In this document: positions 17,182 through 25,624 of the stretch, one piece after another
Position numbering within the stretch: position 1 is the stretch's first letter
How the letters are laid out: each line of letters starts with the position of its first letter
Assembly: GCA_023416585.1 (NCBI GenBank)
Contig: JAEZHM010000154.1
Span: 1-64,000, forward strand
DNA length: 64,000 nt
Direction of reading: 5' to 3'
Source of the DNA: Bacillota bacterium
GTDB taxonomy: Bacteria; Bacillota; Clostridia; Christensenellales; Aristaeellaceae
Notes under the pieces: generated by a model
What the model was told of the DNA's origin: nothing
Seen by the model: only the letters and a program-made list of their open reading frames with translations
Databases searched by the model: none
Program-made: the position numbers and the translations under genes

Positions 17182-17631
17182 ATGACATTTGAGGCCATAC
17201 AGCCTATATATTTGCCGGAGCTTGCGCAGTTGTACGTCAAAACATATAATGCTCCGCCATGGAATGACGAGTGGGATGAGGAAACCGCTTTTCAAAAGCT
17301 TTCTCAGATAATGCACTGCGAAGGATTTCTTGGCATTGTCAGCAAGGATTCACATGATACTATTACTGGGATGATTGTTGGTGAAAAAGAGATTTATTTT
17401 AACTGCATACAGTTTTTTATCAAGGACTTTTGTGTTGCTCATGATCTTCGGGGCACCGGCATAGGATCGGAACTCTTAATAGAACTGGAAAGACAGCTTA
17501 TATCAATGGGAATTTGGAGAATGTATTTATTTACCTCCAGGACAGATGATACGGAAGGTTTTTATCTGAAACGAAGCTTTACAACCTGGGACGACATGGT
17601 CATGATGGGGAAAACGATAAAGGAAGCATAG
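17182..17631 (+). CDS. GNAT family N-acetyltransferase
   Basis: A 149-residue acetyltransferase-fold protein. The acetyl-CoA pyrophosphate loop is seen as DLRGTGIGSELLIELERQLIS, followed by YLFTSRTDDTEGFYLKRSF, the usual late beta-bulge region. The start at 17182 is chosen because GGAGAAGAG lies just before it; the longer frame from 17128 runs through sequence next to the repeat element. The substrate is unknown. It sits between two repeat-rich spacers, which suggests an accessory gene. Confidence 0.8.
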   Translation: MTFEAIQPIYLPELAQLYVKTYNAPPWNDEWDEETAFQKLSQIMHCEGFLGIVSKDSHDTITGMIVGEKEIYFNCIQFFIKDFCVAHDLRGTGIGSELLIELERQLISMGIWRMYLFTSRTDDTEGFYLKRSFTTWDDMVMMGKTIKEA

Positions 17632-17642
17632 TGGAAGAAAAG

Positions 17643-17691
17643 CCTGTCAGCCCATTGCAGAGATAAGGGCGATTTTGAATCGCCCGACAGG
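17643..17691. repeat. Hairpin related to the 16720 palindrome
   Basis: The inner core GGGCGATTTTGAATCGCCC (17668-17686) closely resembles the core of the 16720-16747 arm, and outer CCTGTC/GACAGG arms enclose it. It follows a GNAT gene and could also act as its 3' end. Confidence 0.55.
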
Positions 17692-17829
17692 GTCGGAGAT
17701 TCCTCCTCGGTTTGCACCATTCAAAAAAAGTAAGCAGCATTGAGCAAACTTTTTGCTTTTGGAAGATTCCTTCTTGCGTATTCGTCTAATGGTTGAAGTT
17801 TCCAGTGAATGCGTATGGAGGAAGGACAA

Positions 17830-18861
17830 GTGAAAAAGTGTTCCCTGATTGTTGTCATGCTTATTTTTATGGCCTGCATGCCTGCGCTGGCAGATTCGGC
17901 AATAAAGTCCGCCCCTGGGGATATGCCCAGGGAAGAGGCTGTACGGATCGCTGAGGAACAGTTTTTGGCAGCCTGCGGTTATGACAAGAAGATCATGGCA
18001 GAGTTCACTGCGGAAGTTGATTTGTGTGAGGCCTACACCCGTCAAAGTAGCGTTGTGCCGCGCCGCTGGCAGGTTTTGTTCTTCTATAAGGAAAACGCGA
18101 ATGTATATTATACCGTATATATTGATTCTTCTTCCGGAAAGATTATAGTCGTAGATCCGGAAGATTTTTCTGAGCGGCTTAAGGAATGTAAAAAGAACGC
18201 GCAAGAGAAAAAGAAAGCCATAGATCAAGGGAAAATATGGGCATCTGAAAAGGGACCATGGAAGTTATGGAGCTATCAGGACAAGACTGCGTTTGTATCG
18301 GCCTATGGCCGAGACCCTGATGGCTCTCCAAGGCAGGATATAGGTTTGCCCGATGAAAACGATATATCGCTTCAACAGGCCATATCCACTGCCCAAATAG
18401 TCATTGTACGGGAATTTGGTGAAACAATTGAGCGGCTGGATCAGCTTAAACTGGACTGCACCTTTTATGCTAGAAGGCTCTTGCCAAACGGAACCTTAAG
18501 CCGGGCGTGGCTTATTGTTTTTCGTGGCCTTTATGAAAACGGCATATATCAGCCGCTATATAATGCGAGCATTCTTTCGCCCAGTGGGGAAGCCGATATA
18601 ATCTTTGATTACACAGCAGTATTGGAAGGAACAGGAAATTTGAAATATTGGCCGCCGGAGCCTGAATCCAACTCACCGACTGTAACAGTGGAGGGCGATA
18701 TTTTCTATAACCCGAGGGGCGGGGAATATTGCCACACAGATATCTTGTGCCCTTGCGTAAATGAAAAGTATCTGCCCTTGATGCTCATCGATCAAAGCAA
18801 AAGAAATGAGGCCCAGTACAGGAGCTTGCGGCCTTGCCCTGTCTGTACCTCACAAAAATAA
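17830..18861 (+). CDS. Secreted PepSY-like protein with C-terminal HxxxxC/CPxC domain
   Basis: A 343-residue protein from GTG 17830, which has GGAGGAAGG just upstream. Residues 1-22 form a signal peptide (VKKCSLIVVMLIFMACMPALA). Two PepSY-like segments follow, each with a helix of the type REEAVRIAEEQF or SLQQAISTAQIVIVREF, then strands around WLIVF and VYIDSSSGKI. The C-terminal 50 residues (GGEYCHTDILCPCVNEKYLPL then LRPCPVCTS) match a small domain often seen at the end of secreted clostridial proteins, probably a metal or disulfide site. Function is unknown; PepSY modules often modulate proteases or cell wall enzymes. Confidence 0.65.
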   Translation: MKKCSLIVVMLIFMACMPALADSAIKSAPGDMPREEAVRIAEEQFLAACGYDKKIMAEFTAEVDLCEAYTRQSSVVPRRWQVLFFYKENANVYYTVYIDSSSGKIIVVDPEDFSERLKECKKNAQEKKKAIDQGKIWASEKGPWKLWSYQDKTAFVSAYGRDPDGSPRQDIGLPDENDISLQQAISTAQIVIVREFGETIERLDQLKLDCTFYARRLLPNGTLSRAWLIVFRGLYENGIYQPLYNASILSPSGEADIIFDYTAVLEGTGNLKYWPPEPESNSPTVTVEGDIFYNPRGGEYCHTDILCPCVNEKYLPLMLIDQSKRNEAQYRSLRPCPVCTSQK

Positions 18862-18884
18862 ACAATTGGAAGGGCGCGGGGAAT

Positions 18885-19358
18885 ATGGCAATCAGGAGTG
18901 CTGCCAAGGCAATCATTGTTCATGAGGAAAGGGTATTGCTGAACAGGTGCACAGGGCACCAGGGCGAAATCTATTATGACTTGCCAGGCGGTGGCCAGCG
19001 GCAATTCGAAACGCTGGAAGAAGCGGTGATCCGCGAGTGCCTGGAGGAAACCGGGCGGCTGGTGAAGATTATTCGCTTTGCAGCACTCTGCGAGGAAATC
19101 TATGACGATCAGGAGCTTCGGGAGAAGTATTTTGATTATACGCACCGTGTACACCATATTTTCCTGGCTGAGTTGGCAAGTGATGTGGTACTTAAACCCA
19201 CTGAAACGGATTTTCAACAGGATGAAAACCAATGGATCAATATTAGCGATATCCCTTTCATCGATCTTAGACCAAGACTCATCCGTGATCACTTTTTTGA
19301 AATAATGGAATCATCATTTCCCCTGTACCTTGGGTCCATACATGAAGGCTGTTACTAA
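18885..19358 (+). CDS. Nudix hydrolase
   Basis: A 157-residue Nudix-fold pyrophosphohydrolase. The Nudix box GX5EX7REUXEEXGU is at residues about 35-58: GGGQRQFETLEEAVIREC, then LEETGR. The N-terminal IRSAAKAIIVHEERVLL is typical of the MutT/ADP-ribose group. The start at 18885 follows GGAAGGG and discards an upstream extension that overlaps the previous gene. The substrate is not predictable. It ends 5 nt before the convergent sigF stop, with no terminator between them. Confidence 0.9.
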   Translation: MAIRSAAKAIIVHEERVLLNRCTGHQGEIYYDLPGGGQRQFETLEEAVIRECLEETGRLVKIIRFAALCEEIYDDQELREKYFDYTHRVHHIFLAELASDVVLKPTETDFQQDENQWINISDIPFIDLRPRLIRDHFFEIMESSFPLYLGSIHEGCY

Positions 19359-19363
19359 AAACA

Positions 19364-20092
19364 TTACCCCGTTTCATTCCACTGTTCCCTAAGCGTTACC
19401 CTAACCCGTGCCTCCAAGCGGGATATTTGCACCTGGGTCATGTGCAGCAGCTCCGCCGTTTCCGCCTGCGTTTTTTCAGCGGCATAGCGCAAATACAGAA
19501 GCCACTGCTCCGTTTTGGGAAGGCGCGAGATCAGATCTCGCAAAAACATACGTTCCATCCAGGCCTCGCTGCGTGGGTCACGCAGTATTTCTCCCCAGGA
19601 CAGCCTCTGGTCGGCTGTGGGGGAACTGTCCAGGGATACGGGCTGCTTCCCGGTTTCCATCAACAGTACCAGTTCCGCCGCGGACATTCTCATTGCCTTT
19701 GCGATTTCCGGCAATGTAGGCTCCCTGCCTAATGCCTGGCGGAGAATACGGATGGTCTTCCGGGTCAGCGTGGCCCGTTCCCTGTCGGTCCTGGCAACGT
19801 GCACAGGGCTGTCGTCCCGTAGAAACCTGCGCAGTTCCCCCAAAATCATGGGCACCGCATAGGTGGAGAACTGAACGCCGGCATCCAGATCAAAGCGCTG
19901 GATGGCCTTTACAAGCCCCATGCAGCCCTGCTGATACAGTTCTTCGCTATCCCGGCCCCAGGCGGAAAAGCGCTTTAAAACGCAGCGTACCAGGGGCAGG
20001 TTGCGGCGCACCGATTCCTCCAGCGCCTCTTTGTCATCCTCCTGGGCGCGGGCGATCAGCTTGAGGATATCCTGTTGTTCCAGTTCATCCAT
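19364..20092 (-). CDS. sigF: Forespore RNA polymerase sigma factor SigF (SpoIIAC)
   Basis: A 242-residue sporulation sigma factor of the SigB/F/G group. Region 2 contains EELYQQGCMGLVKAIQRFD followed by FSTYAVPMILGELRRFLRD, region 3 starts with REPTLPEIAKAM, and region 4 is LPKTEQWLLYLRY then TQAETAELLHMTQVQISRLE. It is third in the spoIIAA-spoIIAB-sigF operon and is held inactive by SpoIIAB until septation. Its presence argues that the host makes endospores. It lacks a recognisable terminator before the convergent Nudix gene. Confidence 0.95.
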   Translation of the reverse strand: MDELEQQDILKLIARAQEDDKEALEESVRRNLPLVRCVLKRFSAWGRDSEELYQQGCMGLVKAIQRFDLDAGVQFSTYAVPMILGELRRFLRDDSPVHVARTDRERATLTRKTIRILRQALGREPTLPEIAKAMRMSAAELVLLMETGKQPVSLDSSPTADQRLSWGEILRDPRSEAWMERMFLRDLISRLPKTEQWLLYLRYAAEKTQAETAELLHMTQVQISRLEARVRVTLREQWNETG

Positions 20093-20096
20093 TGGC

Positions 20097-20537
20097 TCAT
20101 TCGTGGCGGGCGGCCGCTATGGTCTTGCGCATGCGCACCACCGTGCCAAGCCCTACGGTGGAGGTCACCTCCACGTCGTCCATAAACGTCTGCATCACGG
20201 CAAAACCCATTCCGGAACGTTCCTGCTCCGGGTGGGAGGTGTAAAATGGCTGCATAGCCTGGGCTACGTCGGCAATGCCTTTGCCCTTGTCGGATATTTC
20301 CACCGTCAGGACACCGCCTGGTGTATAGGAGGCGTTCATGGTCACAATGCCCTGGGTCCCCTCGTAGCCATGGATGATGGCGTTTGTTACCGCTTCGCTG
20401 ACGGCTGTCTTGATGTCGGCGATCTCCGATACTGTAGGGCTTAGCTGTACGGCAAAGGCGGCGATCACGACGCGGGCGAAGGATTCGTTTTCCGGACAAC
20501 CCAAAAAAGATAGCTGCATATGATTCCTGCCGTTCAT
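20097..20537 (-). CDS. spoIIAB: Anti-sigma F factor SpoIIAB
   Basis: A 146-residue GHKL-family kinase that binds SigF and phosphorylates SpoIIAA. The N-box lies in EAVTNAIIHGYEG and the G-boxes in EISDKGKGIADV and ERSGMGFAVMQTFMDDVEV. The start at 20537 is chosen because AGGAGG lies just upstream on the minus strand; a longer frame overlaps spoIIAA. It lies 4 bp before sigF and 11 bp after spoIIAA. Confidence 0.95.
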   Translation of the reverse strand: MNGRNHMQLSFLGCPENESFARVVIAAFAVQLSPTVSEIADIKTAVSEAVTNAIIHGYEGTQGIVTMNASYTPGGVLTVEISDKGKGIADVAQAMQPFYTSHPEQERSGMGFAVMQTFMDDVEVTSTVGLGTVVRMRKTIAAARHE

Positions 20538-20548
20538 TGTTGTGCCTC

Positions 20549-20860
20549 CTATTCCTGCCTTGCCACATGAATGATCTGTGCCATGCCGGATAATTGAAAA
20601 ATGCGGTTGATCTGCGGATTCATATTCCTGACCCACACGCTGCCTCCGCGGGCTGCCAGAATGCGGTACCGGCCCAGGATCACGCCGATGCCCGATGAGT
20701 CCATAAATTTCAGGTCCGCCATATCCAGCATCAGATGGCGTACCCCCGGGTCGGATATAAGTTCATCCAGTTCGCGGCGGATGTTCATGGCGCTGAAGTG
20801 GTCCAGTTCACCGTTTAGTGCCACCGTCAGTCTGTCCCGCTGCTTGGCGTGGTTGAGCAT
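20549..20860 (-). CDS. spoIIAA: Anti-anti-sigma F factor SpoIIAA
   Basis: A 103-residue STAS-domain protein. The phosphorylation loop is FMDSSGIGVILGRY (the SS pair at 55-56 includes the acceptor serine). Dephosphorylated SpoIIAA releases SigF from SpoIIAB in the forespore. The GAGGGGG site before ATG 20860 is strong. It is the first gene of the operon, with a sigma-H-like promoter candidate upstream. Confidence 0.95.
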   Translation of the reverse strand: MLNHAKQRDRLTVALNGELDHFSAMNIRRELDELISDPGVRHLMLDMADLKFMDSSGIGVILGRYRILAARGGSVWVRNMNPQINRIFQLSGMAQIIHVARQE

Positions 20861-20888
20861 GCTTGTCCCCCCTCATTTGCTGTTAGCT

Positions 20889-20918
20889 GTATTAGCTTGT
20901 GTACAGTCACTATCCTTC
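20889..20918 (-). promoter_or_regulatory. Candidate sigma-H promoter of the spoIIA operon
   Basis: On the minus strand GAAGGATAG (20910-20918) fits RnAGGAwww in 8 of 9 positions, then 12 bp later AGCTAATAC (20889-20897) fits RnnGAATww except for G to T and the last base. The spoIIA operon is sigma-H dependent in Bacillus and Clostridium. Confidence 0.45.
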
Positions 20919-20968
20919 CTCGAAAAATGGGTGTTTATGCAGTAAATTTATCAATCGTTCGACAAATG

Positions 20969-20996
20969 AAAAAAGAGCGCATCTTCCGATGCACTC
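20969..20996 (-). terminator. Terminator of the Eis-like acetyltransferase gene
   Basis: On the minus strand, a 9-bp stem (20988-20996 with 20975-20983, one G-U pair) with a 4-nt loop is followed by six T. It lies about 20 bp after the stop at 21015. Confidence 0.8.
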
Positions 20997-21014
20997 CAAT
21001 GAAGAATCGATTGT

Positions 21015-22274
21015 TTAGAAGTAGTTGTTAATCCAGCAGGGCTTTGCGTAGAATACCCGGTCCACCGTTTTCCGATCAGCATAGACCTTGACGCCGTCCA
21101 TATACTCAAAATCGGCTGTTTGGCAATTGCCAAGGATCGCGGCGGAGAATATGTTGACAGTCATCTCGATATCCACGTTTTGCGCGCCGGTCTTCCCGAA
21201 GGGGGATATGGGCATGGATGTAAACACGATATCCTTTGCCGCATCATTCTCAAAGGTGATGTTGTAGAGACCGTTGTTCATTGGCAGGAAATCATCGTGC
21301 AGATAAAGGGAAAGGCTTCCACTGCCTGCATATTTGGCAAGGCGAAGCACCTCCTCTGCATGAACCACACGGACCATGCCGTTCAACTTGACTTGACGAG
21401 TGGTCTCAGACTGGGAATAATCGGCGCAGAAATAACCAAGATCCAGAGTGGAAGGCATGGATATGGAGATGCCCTCATAATCGGAGGAAAAGGTTTTGGC
21501 AAAGGCCATGATGGCTTTTAAGGTATCAAAGCTGTCAAATGCGATTTCTTTGCAGTTCAAAAGGCGGCGGTCCTTATCGCCAACCTTTTTTTCGAAGACC
21601 AGATATCCAGCAGGCTTTCCGCTCTTATCCCTATACAGGAAGGCATGTGTCTCCCCTTTGAAGGGGTCGGCGGTTATTATCGTTTTCCAGTCCAAATTAT
21701 CCCTGCGCACCATCATATTCCACTGAGGAATAAAGTCCTGATAGGCTGCTTTGAAATCATCAATGGATTCACCGGGGCGGTATAAACGAAAGTTACCGGG
21801 GATGGGTGCGTTGGGGACAGCTTTTAAGTCAAACTCCCATTGAATGCTGGCGCAGGAACGGTGGTATCCCAAGTTGCCATAGAACTGCTCGCTGAAAGGG
21901 TAAAGATAGGAGAAAGGCATCCTTTTCTCATACAGTTCGTTCAAAAAGCCGGTAAACATCGCTTTAACGGCTCCCTTGCGCCGGTGCTGAGGATATGTGC
22001 ATACGGCGCCGATGCCTGCCATAGGCACCTGATGACCGTCAAATGCAATCTGATAGGGCAGAATACACAGGCTTGCCATCATTTCACCATCATCGGTAAA
22101 AGCGCCCCAGGTAACGGTGACGATGGAATCACCTTTGGAAAAAGTGGTAGCCCGCAGACCTTTGGCGTATTCCTCAGGGCTTTTCCCCTGGGCATCCAAA
22201 GACCAATGAAAGCTCAATGAAGATATATGGTCAGATTCCAGCAGTTCATTTTCCATGATTTTTCGGACGATCAT
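21015..22274 (-). CDS. Eis-like GNAT acetyltransferase
   Basis: A 419-residue protein of the large GNAT group related to Eis. The acetyl-CoA motif is MAGIGAVCTYPQHRRKGAVK near residue 85, followed by SYLYPFSEQFYGNLGYHRSC, as in Eis. The C-terminal part has the sterol-carrier-like domain of this family (ending VFYAKPCWINNYF). Eis proteins acetylate aminoglycosides or peptide lysines, but substrate cannot be read here. The start at 22274 follows AAAGGA and a consensus-like promoter, and a terminator follows the gene, so it is monocistronic. Confidence 0.85.
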   Translation of the reverse strand: MIVRKIMENELLESDHISSLSFHWSLDAQGKSPEEYAKGLRATTFSKGDSIVTVTWGAFTDDGEMMASLCILPYQIAFDGHQVPMAGIGAVCTYPQHRRKGAVKAMFTGFLNELYEKRMPFSYLYPFSEQFYGNLGYHRSCASIQWEFDLKAVPNAPIPGNFRLYRPGESIDDFKAAYQDFIPQWNMMVRRDNLDWKTIITADPFKGETHAFLYRDKSGKPAGYLVFEKKVGDKDRRLLNCKEIAFDSFDTLKAIMAFAKTFSSDYEGISISMPSTLDLGYFCADYSQSETTRQVKLNGMVRVVHAEEVLRLAKYAGSGSLSLYLHDDFLPMNNGLYNITFENDAAKDIVFTSMPISPFGKTGAQNVDIEMTVNIFSAAILGNCQTADFEYMDGVKVYADRKTVDRVFYAKPCWINNYF

Positions 22275-22315
22275 ATGTATCCATCCTTTGTGTTTTGCTA
22301 AGAGCAATTATCTTT

Positions 22316-22344
22316 ACTATAACAGAAAGCGGATGTCCTGACAA
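22316..22344 (-). promoter_or_regulatory. Sigma-A promoter for the Eis-like gene
   Basis: On the minus strand TTGTCA (22339-22344) and TATAGT (22316-22321) are 17 bp apart, 42 bp before the start codon. Confidence 0.75.
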
Positions 22345-22392
22345 GAACGCCCGCTTCATCAATGTAGATCCTATGGTTTTCAACTTGGTCTG

Positions 22393-22824
22393 CTATCCTT
22401 TCCACTTGAACAAAAGCACGCCGCCTATCAATAGCCCCATGCCCACATATTTGTTCCAGGTGAAGGGCACTTTTTCGGTGCCAATGATTCCGAACGCATC
22501 AATCAGTGCGGCGGCCAACAGCTGGGCGATCAGTATAGCGGAAATGGCAACGGTGGGGGTAAGGTTTTGTATGCCAAGCATTACCGTAAGTGTGATGGTA
22601 AGCCCCAGCACGCCGCCCATCCAGTAATACCAGGGCATTTTTAAGAGCCCGGCCAGTTGTCCCTTGCCCAATATCCACAAGGCGATCAGGGAAAGCAAAA
22701 AAGCGGTGCCCTGCACAAATACGTTGGATTCGTACAAGCCTATCTTATCACCCAGCCGGGCATTGATCACACCCTGAAAACTCATGGCGGCCCCTGCCAG
22801 AATGCAAAACAAAACCCCGGCCAT
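22393..22824 (-). CDS. DMT-superfamily (YdcZ/DUF606) membrane transporter
   Basis: A 143-residue membrane protein with four to five hydrophobic helices. The first (residues 1-20, VLFCILAGAAMSFQGVINARLG) carries the YdcZ-type N-terminal signature, and a C-terminal helix YVGMGLLIGGVLLF ends at KWKG. The single-module size fits DUF606 proteins, which work as dimers or pairs. The substrate is unknown. A short hairpin (CTCCCA and TGGGAG) overlaps its Shine-Dalgarno sequence. It lies 60 bp downstream of the alarmone synthetase gene and may share its transcript. Confidence 0.8.
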   Translation of the reverse strand: MAGVLFCILAGAAMSFQGVINARLGDKIGLYESNVFVQGTAFLLSLIALWILGKGQLAGLLKMPWYYWMGGVLGLTITLTVMLGIQNLTPTVAISAILIAQLLAAALIDAFGIIGTEKVPFTWNKYVGMGLLIGGVLLFKWKG

Positions 22825-22884
22825 GTCATCCCTCCCAATTGTATGGGAGTAGCATGCCCGGAGTTTTGTTGTTCCATGCGGTAC

Positions 22885-23565
22885 TCAGCTGCCTGAGGCG
22901 TTGCTGCCTTCCAGCTTTTCTACCATGTTGTAAATGCGCTGCATCCGAAGGTCTATTTCCGCCATGTCCTTTGCGGTGCGCAAAAGTTCCGCCGAAAGCT
23001 CTTTGGGAATGCGCTGGGGCTCCTTGTAGCGCAGCTGATGGTCCAGGCTTGCCCATAGGTCCATGGCGATGGATCGGATTTGCACCTCCACCGGCACCCA
23101 AACCTTTCCTTCGGCAAGGAACACCGGCACCTGCACCACAAGATGCAAACTCCTATATCCGTTTTTCTTGGGGGTGGTGATGTAATCCTGTTCTTTGATC
23201 AGCACGATGTCGTCTTGGTTTTTTAGTAGATCCGCAACGGTATAGATGTCGCTGATATATGAACAAATGACACGGATGCCGGCTATGTCGTACAGGTTTT
23301 CTGCCGCCGAGGCGAAGGAAACGGGTAAATTTCTGCGCTGCAGCTTTTCCGTAATGCTCTGCACCGTTTTCAGTCTGCTTTGCATGTGATGGATGGGATT
23401 TCGTTTGTGGCGGAGCTGAAACTCCTCGTCCAGGTTCTCCAGTTTTGTGCGTACCTCCCGTATGGCCGACTGGTAACGGCACTGCATTTGCAGATAGCTG
23501 TCCGACAGCTCCTGAATGCTTTTGAGGGTGATCCTGGCAAGAAGGGGTCTGTCCGCGAGGGTCAT
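22885..23565 (-). CDS. Small (p)ppGpp synthetase (RelQ/YjbM-like)
   Basis: A 226-residue RelA/SpoT-domain GTP pyrophosphokinase without hydrolase, TGS or ACT domains. It shows DIAGIRVICSYI, KKNGYRSLHLVV and VPVEVQIRSIAMDLWASLDH, the synthetase core. It therefore makes (p)ppGpp, or related nucleotides, from GTP/GDP and ATP. Its start overlaps the stop of the histidine kinase gene (ATGA) and has AAAGGAG upstream, so it is co-translated with a two-component system and a MacAB-type exporter. That context suggests stress-linked alarmone synthesis. Confidence 0.88.
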   Translation of the reverse strand: MTLADRPLLARITLKSIQELSDSYLQMQCRYQSAIREVRTKLENLDEEFQLRHKRNPIHHMQSRLKTVQSITEKLQRRNLPVSFASAAENLYDIAGIRVICSYISDIYTVADLLKNQDDIVLIKEQDYITTPKKNGYRSLHLVVQVPVFLAEGKVWVPVEVQIRSIAMDLWASLDHQLRYKEPQRIPKELSAELLRTAKDMAEIDLRMQRIYNMVEKLEGSNASGS

Positions 23566-24893
23566 GGAAAGCTCCTTTCCGGTGGGTCCGCGCGTTTCAG
23601 TTCCACAGTGAATATGCTGCCCTGGCCTGGGCTGCTTTTCACGCGCAGTGCGCCGCCATGCAGGTCGATAATACGCTTGGCCAGGGGTAACCCCAGCCCG
23701 TTTCCTTCATGGGCGTGGGATGTATCGCCCTGGTAAAACCGCTCGAAGATACGTGCTTGCGTTGCTTCGTCTATACCGATGCCCTGATCTTTTATACGTA
23801 CCTTTACTACATCGCTTACGTACAGCGAGAGGGCGATTTCTCCGCCCTGCGGCGAAAATTTGATGGCATTTCCCAACAGGTTGATCCAAACCTGCTGCAT
23901 CAGCTCCGCGTCGCCGTGTATTACGGTGTTTTCCAGGTCCACATCCCAACGCAATTCCTTGGACGCCCATTCCGGCTCCAATAACAAAACCGTCTGCCGA
24001 AGCTGTTCATCCAGAGAAAATTTTTCGTCGGATGTAAGCCGCTGCTGGTATTCCAGTTTGGAAAGCCTAAGCAGGTTTTGAGATAGCCGGGACAGCCGCT
24101 GGCTTTCCTTGATAATGATAGAGGTATACTCCTGGCGCTCTTCCTCGGTGGTTTCAGGGCTTTTCAGCAGCGTCGCAAACCCCTGGATGGATGCGATGGG
24201 TGTTTTGAACTCGTGGGAGACGTTGCTGATAAAATCCTTCTGCAGATATTCTATGCTTTGAAGCTCCTGGGCCATGTGGTTGAAATTATCCATAAGTTGC
24301 CCCAGCTCATCCTGGCGCTTGATTGTAAGGCGCACGGTAAAATCGCCTTGCGCCACCTTGCGTGTAGCCTCCGTCAGCCGGCTGATGGGCCTGAGCATCC
24401 GCCTGGTGTAAAGGAACACGAACAGGAAAAAGGAGAAGGCGCATATCATCAGCGTGGAGGAAGCCCGTATAGACGCCTTCCGGAACATGTTCATGTGGGA
24501 GCGGATGCCCACCTGAAAAATGCTGTCGCCGGCTTTGAAATAGGTCAGGGGCAGGTTGACAAATTTGTGGACAATGGGTACGACTTCTCCTGCCTCAAGG
24601 CGGTTTAGCTGCGCTGCATCCAAGTTCAGGACTGAAATGTCCTGAATTATATCCACCTGGTATATGGCGTTGGTGGAAATTTTCGCGATCTCCGCCGCGG
24701 CCAGGTGTGTTTTTTGATACAGTTCCAGGGCATTCACGGCCACATCATGCTGGTCCGCTTGAATTTCCTGGCGAAGCTCCCTGTTGTAGAGCGCAGTTGA
24801 CACGCCAAAAGAGATGCCGGACGAAATCAATATCATCAAGCAAAGCGCCACCATCAGCCGCGTCTGAAACTTCTTCAGATAAAAATGGTTCAT
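23562..24893 (-). CDS. Sensor histidine kinase (OmpR-family partner)
   Basis: A 443-residue membrane kinase. TM1 is at about 10-35 (LMVALCLMILISSGISFGV) and TM2 at about 145-165 (ASSTLMICAFSFFLFVFLY), enclosing an extracellular sensor of about 110 residues. A HAMP domain follows, then the HisKA dimerisation helix with FISNVSHEFKTPIASIQGF (phospho-His) and a HATPase domain with the N-box WINLLGNAIKFSP and GNGLGLPLAKRI. It overlaps the response regulator gene by 4 nt (ATGA). Context with MacAB suggests it senses envelope stress or a peptide, which is inference. Confidence 0.93.
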   Translation of the reverse strand: MNHFYLKKFQTRLMVALCLMILISSGISFGVSTALYNRELRQEIQADQHDVAVNALELYQKTHLAAAEIAKISTNAIYQVDIIQDISVLNLDAAQLNRLEAGEVVPIVHKFVNLPLTYFKAGDSIFQVGIRSHMNMFRKASIRASSTLMICAFSFFLFVFLYTRRMLRPISRLTEATRKVAQGDFTVRLTIKRQDELGQLMDNFNHMAQELQSIEYLQKDFISNVSHEFKTPIASIQGFATLLKSPETTEEERQEYTSIIIKESQRLSRLSQNLLRLSKLEYQQRLTSDEKFSLDEQLRQTVLLLEPEWASKELRWDVDLENTVIHGDAELMQQVWINLLGNAIKFSPQGGEIALSLYVSDVVKVRIKDQGIGIDEATQARIFERFYQGDTSHAHEGNGLGLPLAKRIIDLHGGALRVKSSPGQGSIFTVELKRADPPERSFP

Positions 24894-25564
24894 GCAAGTT
24901 TATCCGCCCGGTAGCCAAGCCCCCTCACGGTGATGATGCGGAATTCCGGAAAATCACCGCATTTTTCCCGCAGGCGCTTGATATGCACATCCACTGTCCG
25001 CTCATCGCTCTGGGCATCCATACCCCACAACTCGTCCATCAGCTGGCTGCGGGTAAAGGTACGGCCGGGATAGCTTAATAGTTTGAACAGCAGTAAAAAC
25101 TCTTTCTTCGTCAAGCTTAGTGTAACATCCCTGCGGGAAACCGTCAAGGCGTCATAACTCATTACCGTTTCGCCAATGCGAAGTTCCCGCTCGGTGGCGA
25201 TGCGGCTTCTGCGCAGCAGTGCGTTGACCCGAAGCAGCATTTCATCCAGTTCAATGGGCTTGACCATGTAATCGTCTGTGCCCATGGAAAAGGCTTTGCG
25301 CTTGTCTTCCAGCGCTTCCCTGGCCGTAACCATCAGGATCGGCAATTCTGGGTAAGCTTGGCGTATATCACGGGTCAGCGCAAAACCATCCATTCTGGGC
25401 ATCATGATGTCGCAAACGATCAGGTCCGGCATGGCACTTTCCATGATGGAAAGCGCCTCCTCACCGTCCTGGGCGCGCATTACTTCAAAGCCGTTCCTGC
25501 GCAGGAACACGGACATCAGTTGCCTAAGATTGGGGTCATCCTCCACCACAAGGACTTTAAACAT
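24890..25564 (-). CDS. OmpR/PhoB-family response regulator
   Basis: A 224-residue regulator. The receiver domain has acidic residues 8-10 (VEDD), phospho-acceptor Asp52 (IVCDIMMP) and the conserved Lys in YMVKP. The C-terminal winged helix has the FTRSQLMDELWG and DERTVDVHIKRLREK signatures. The start at 25564 follows AAAGGAGAAG; an upstream ATG in frame lacks a site. It lies 60 bp after the MacB-type permease gene and is coupled to the kinase gene, so it probably controls this operon. Confidence 0.94.
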   Translation of the reverse strand: MFKVLVVEDDPNLRQLMSVFLRRNGFEVMRAQDGEEALSIMESAMPDLIVCDIMMPRMDGFALTRDIRQAYPELPILMVTAREALEDKRKAFSMGTDDYMVKPIELDEMLLRVNALLRRSRIATERELRIGETVMSYDALTVSRRDVTLSLTKKEFLLLFKLLSYPGRTFTRSQLMDELWGMDAQSDERTVDVHIKRLREKCGDFPEFRIITVRGLGYRADKLA

Positions 25565-25624
25565 TTGACTTCTCCTTTGTGAGATCAAGGAAGCATTCGC
25601 CGCCTGATGCGCAATTCCTGCCCG

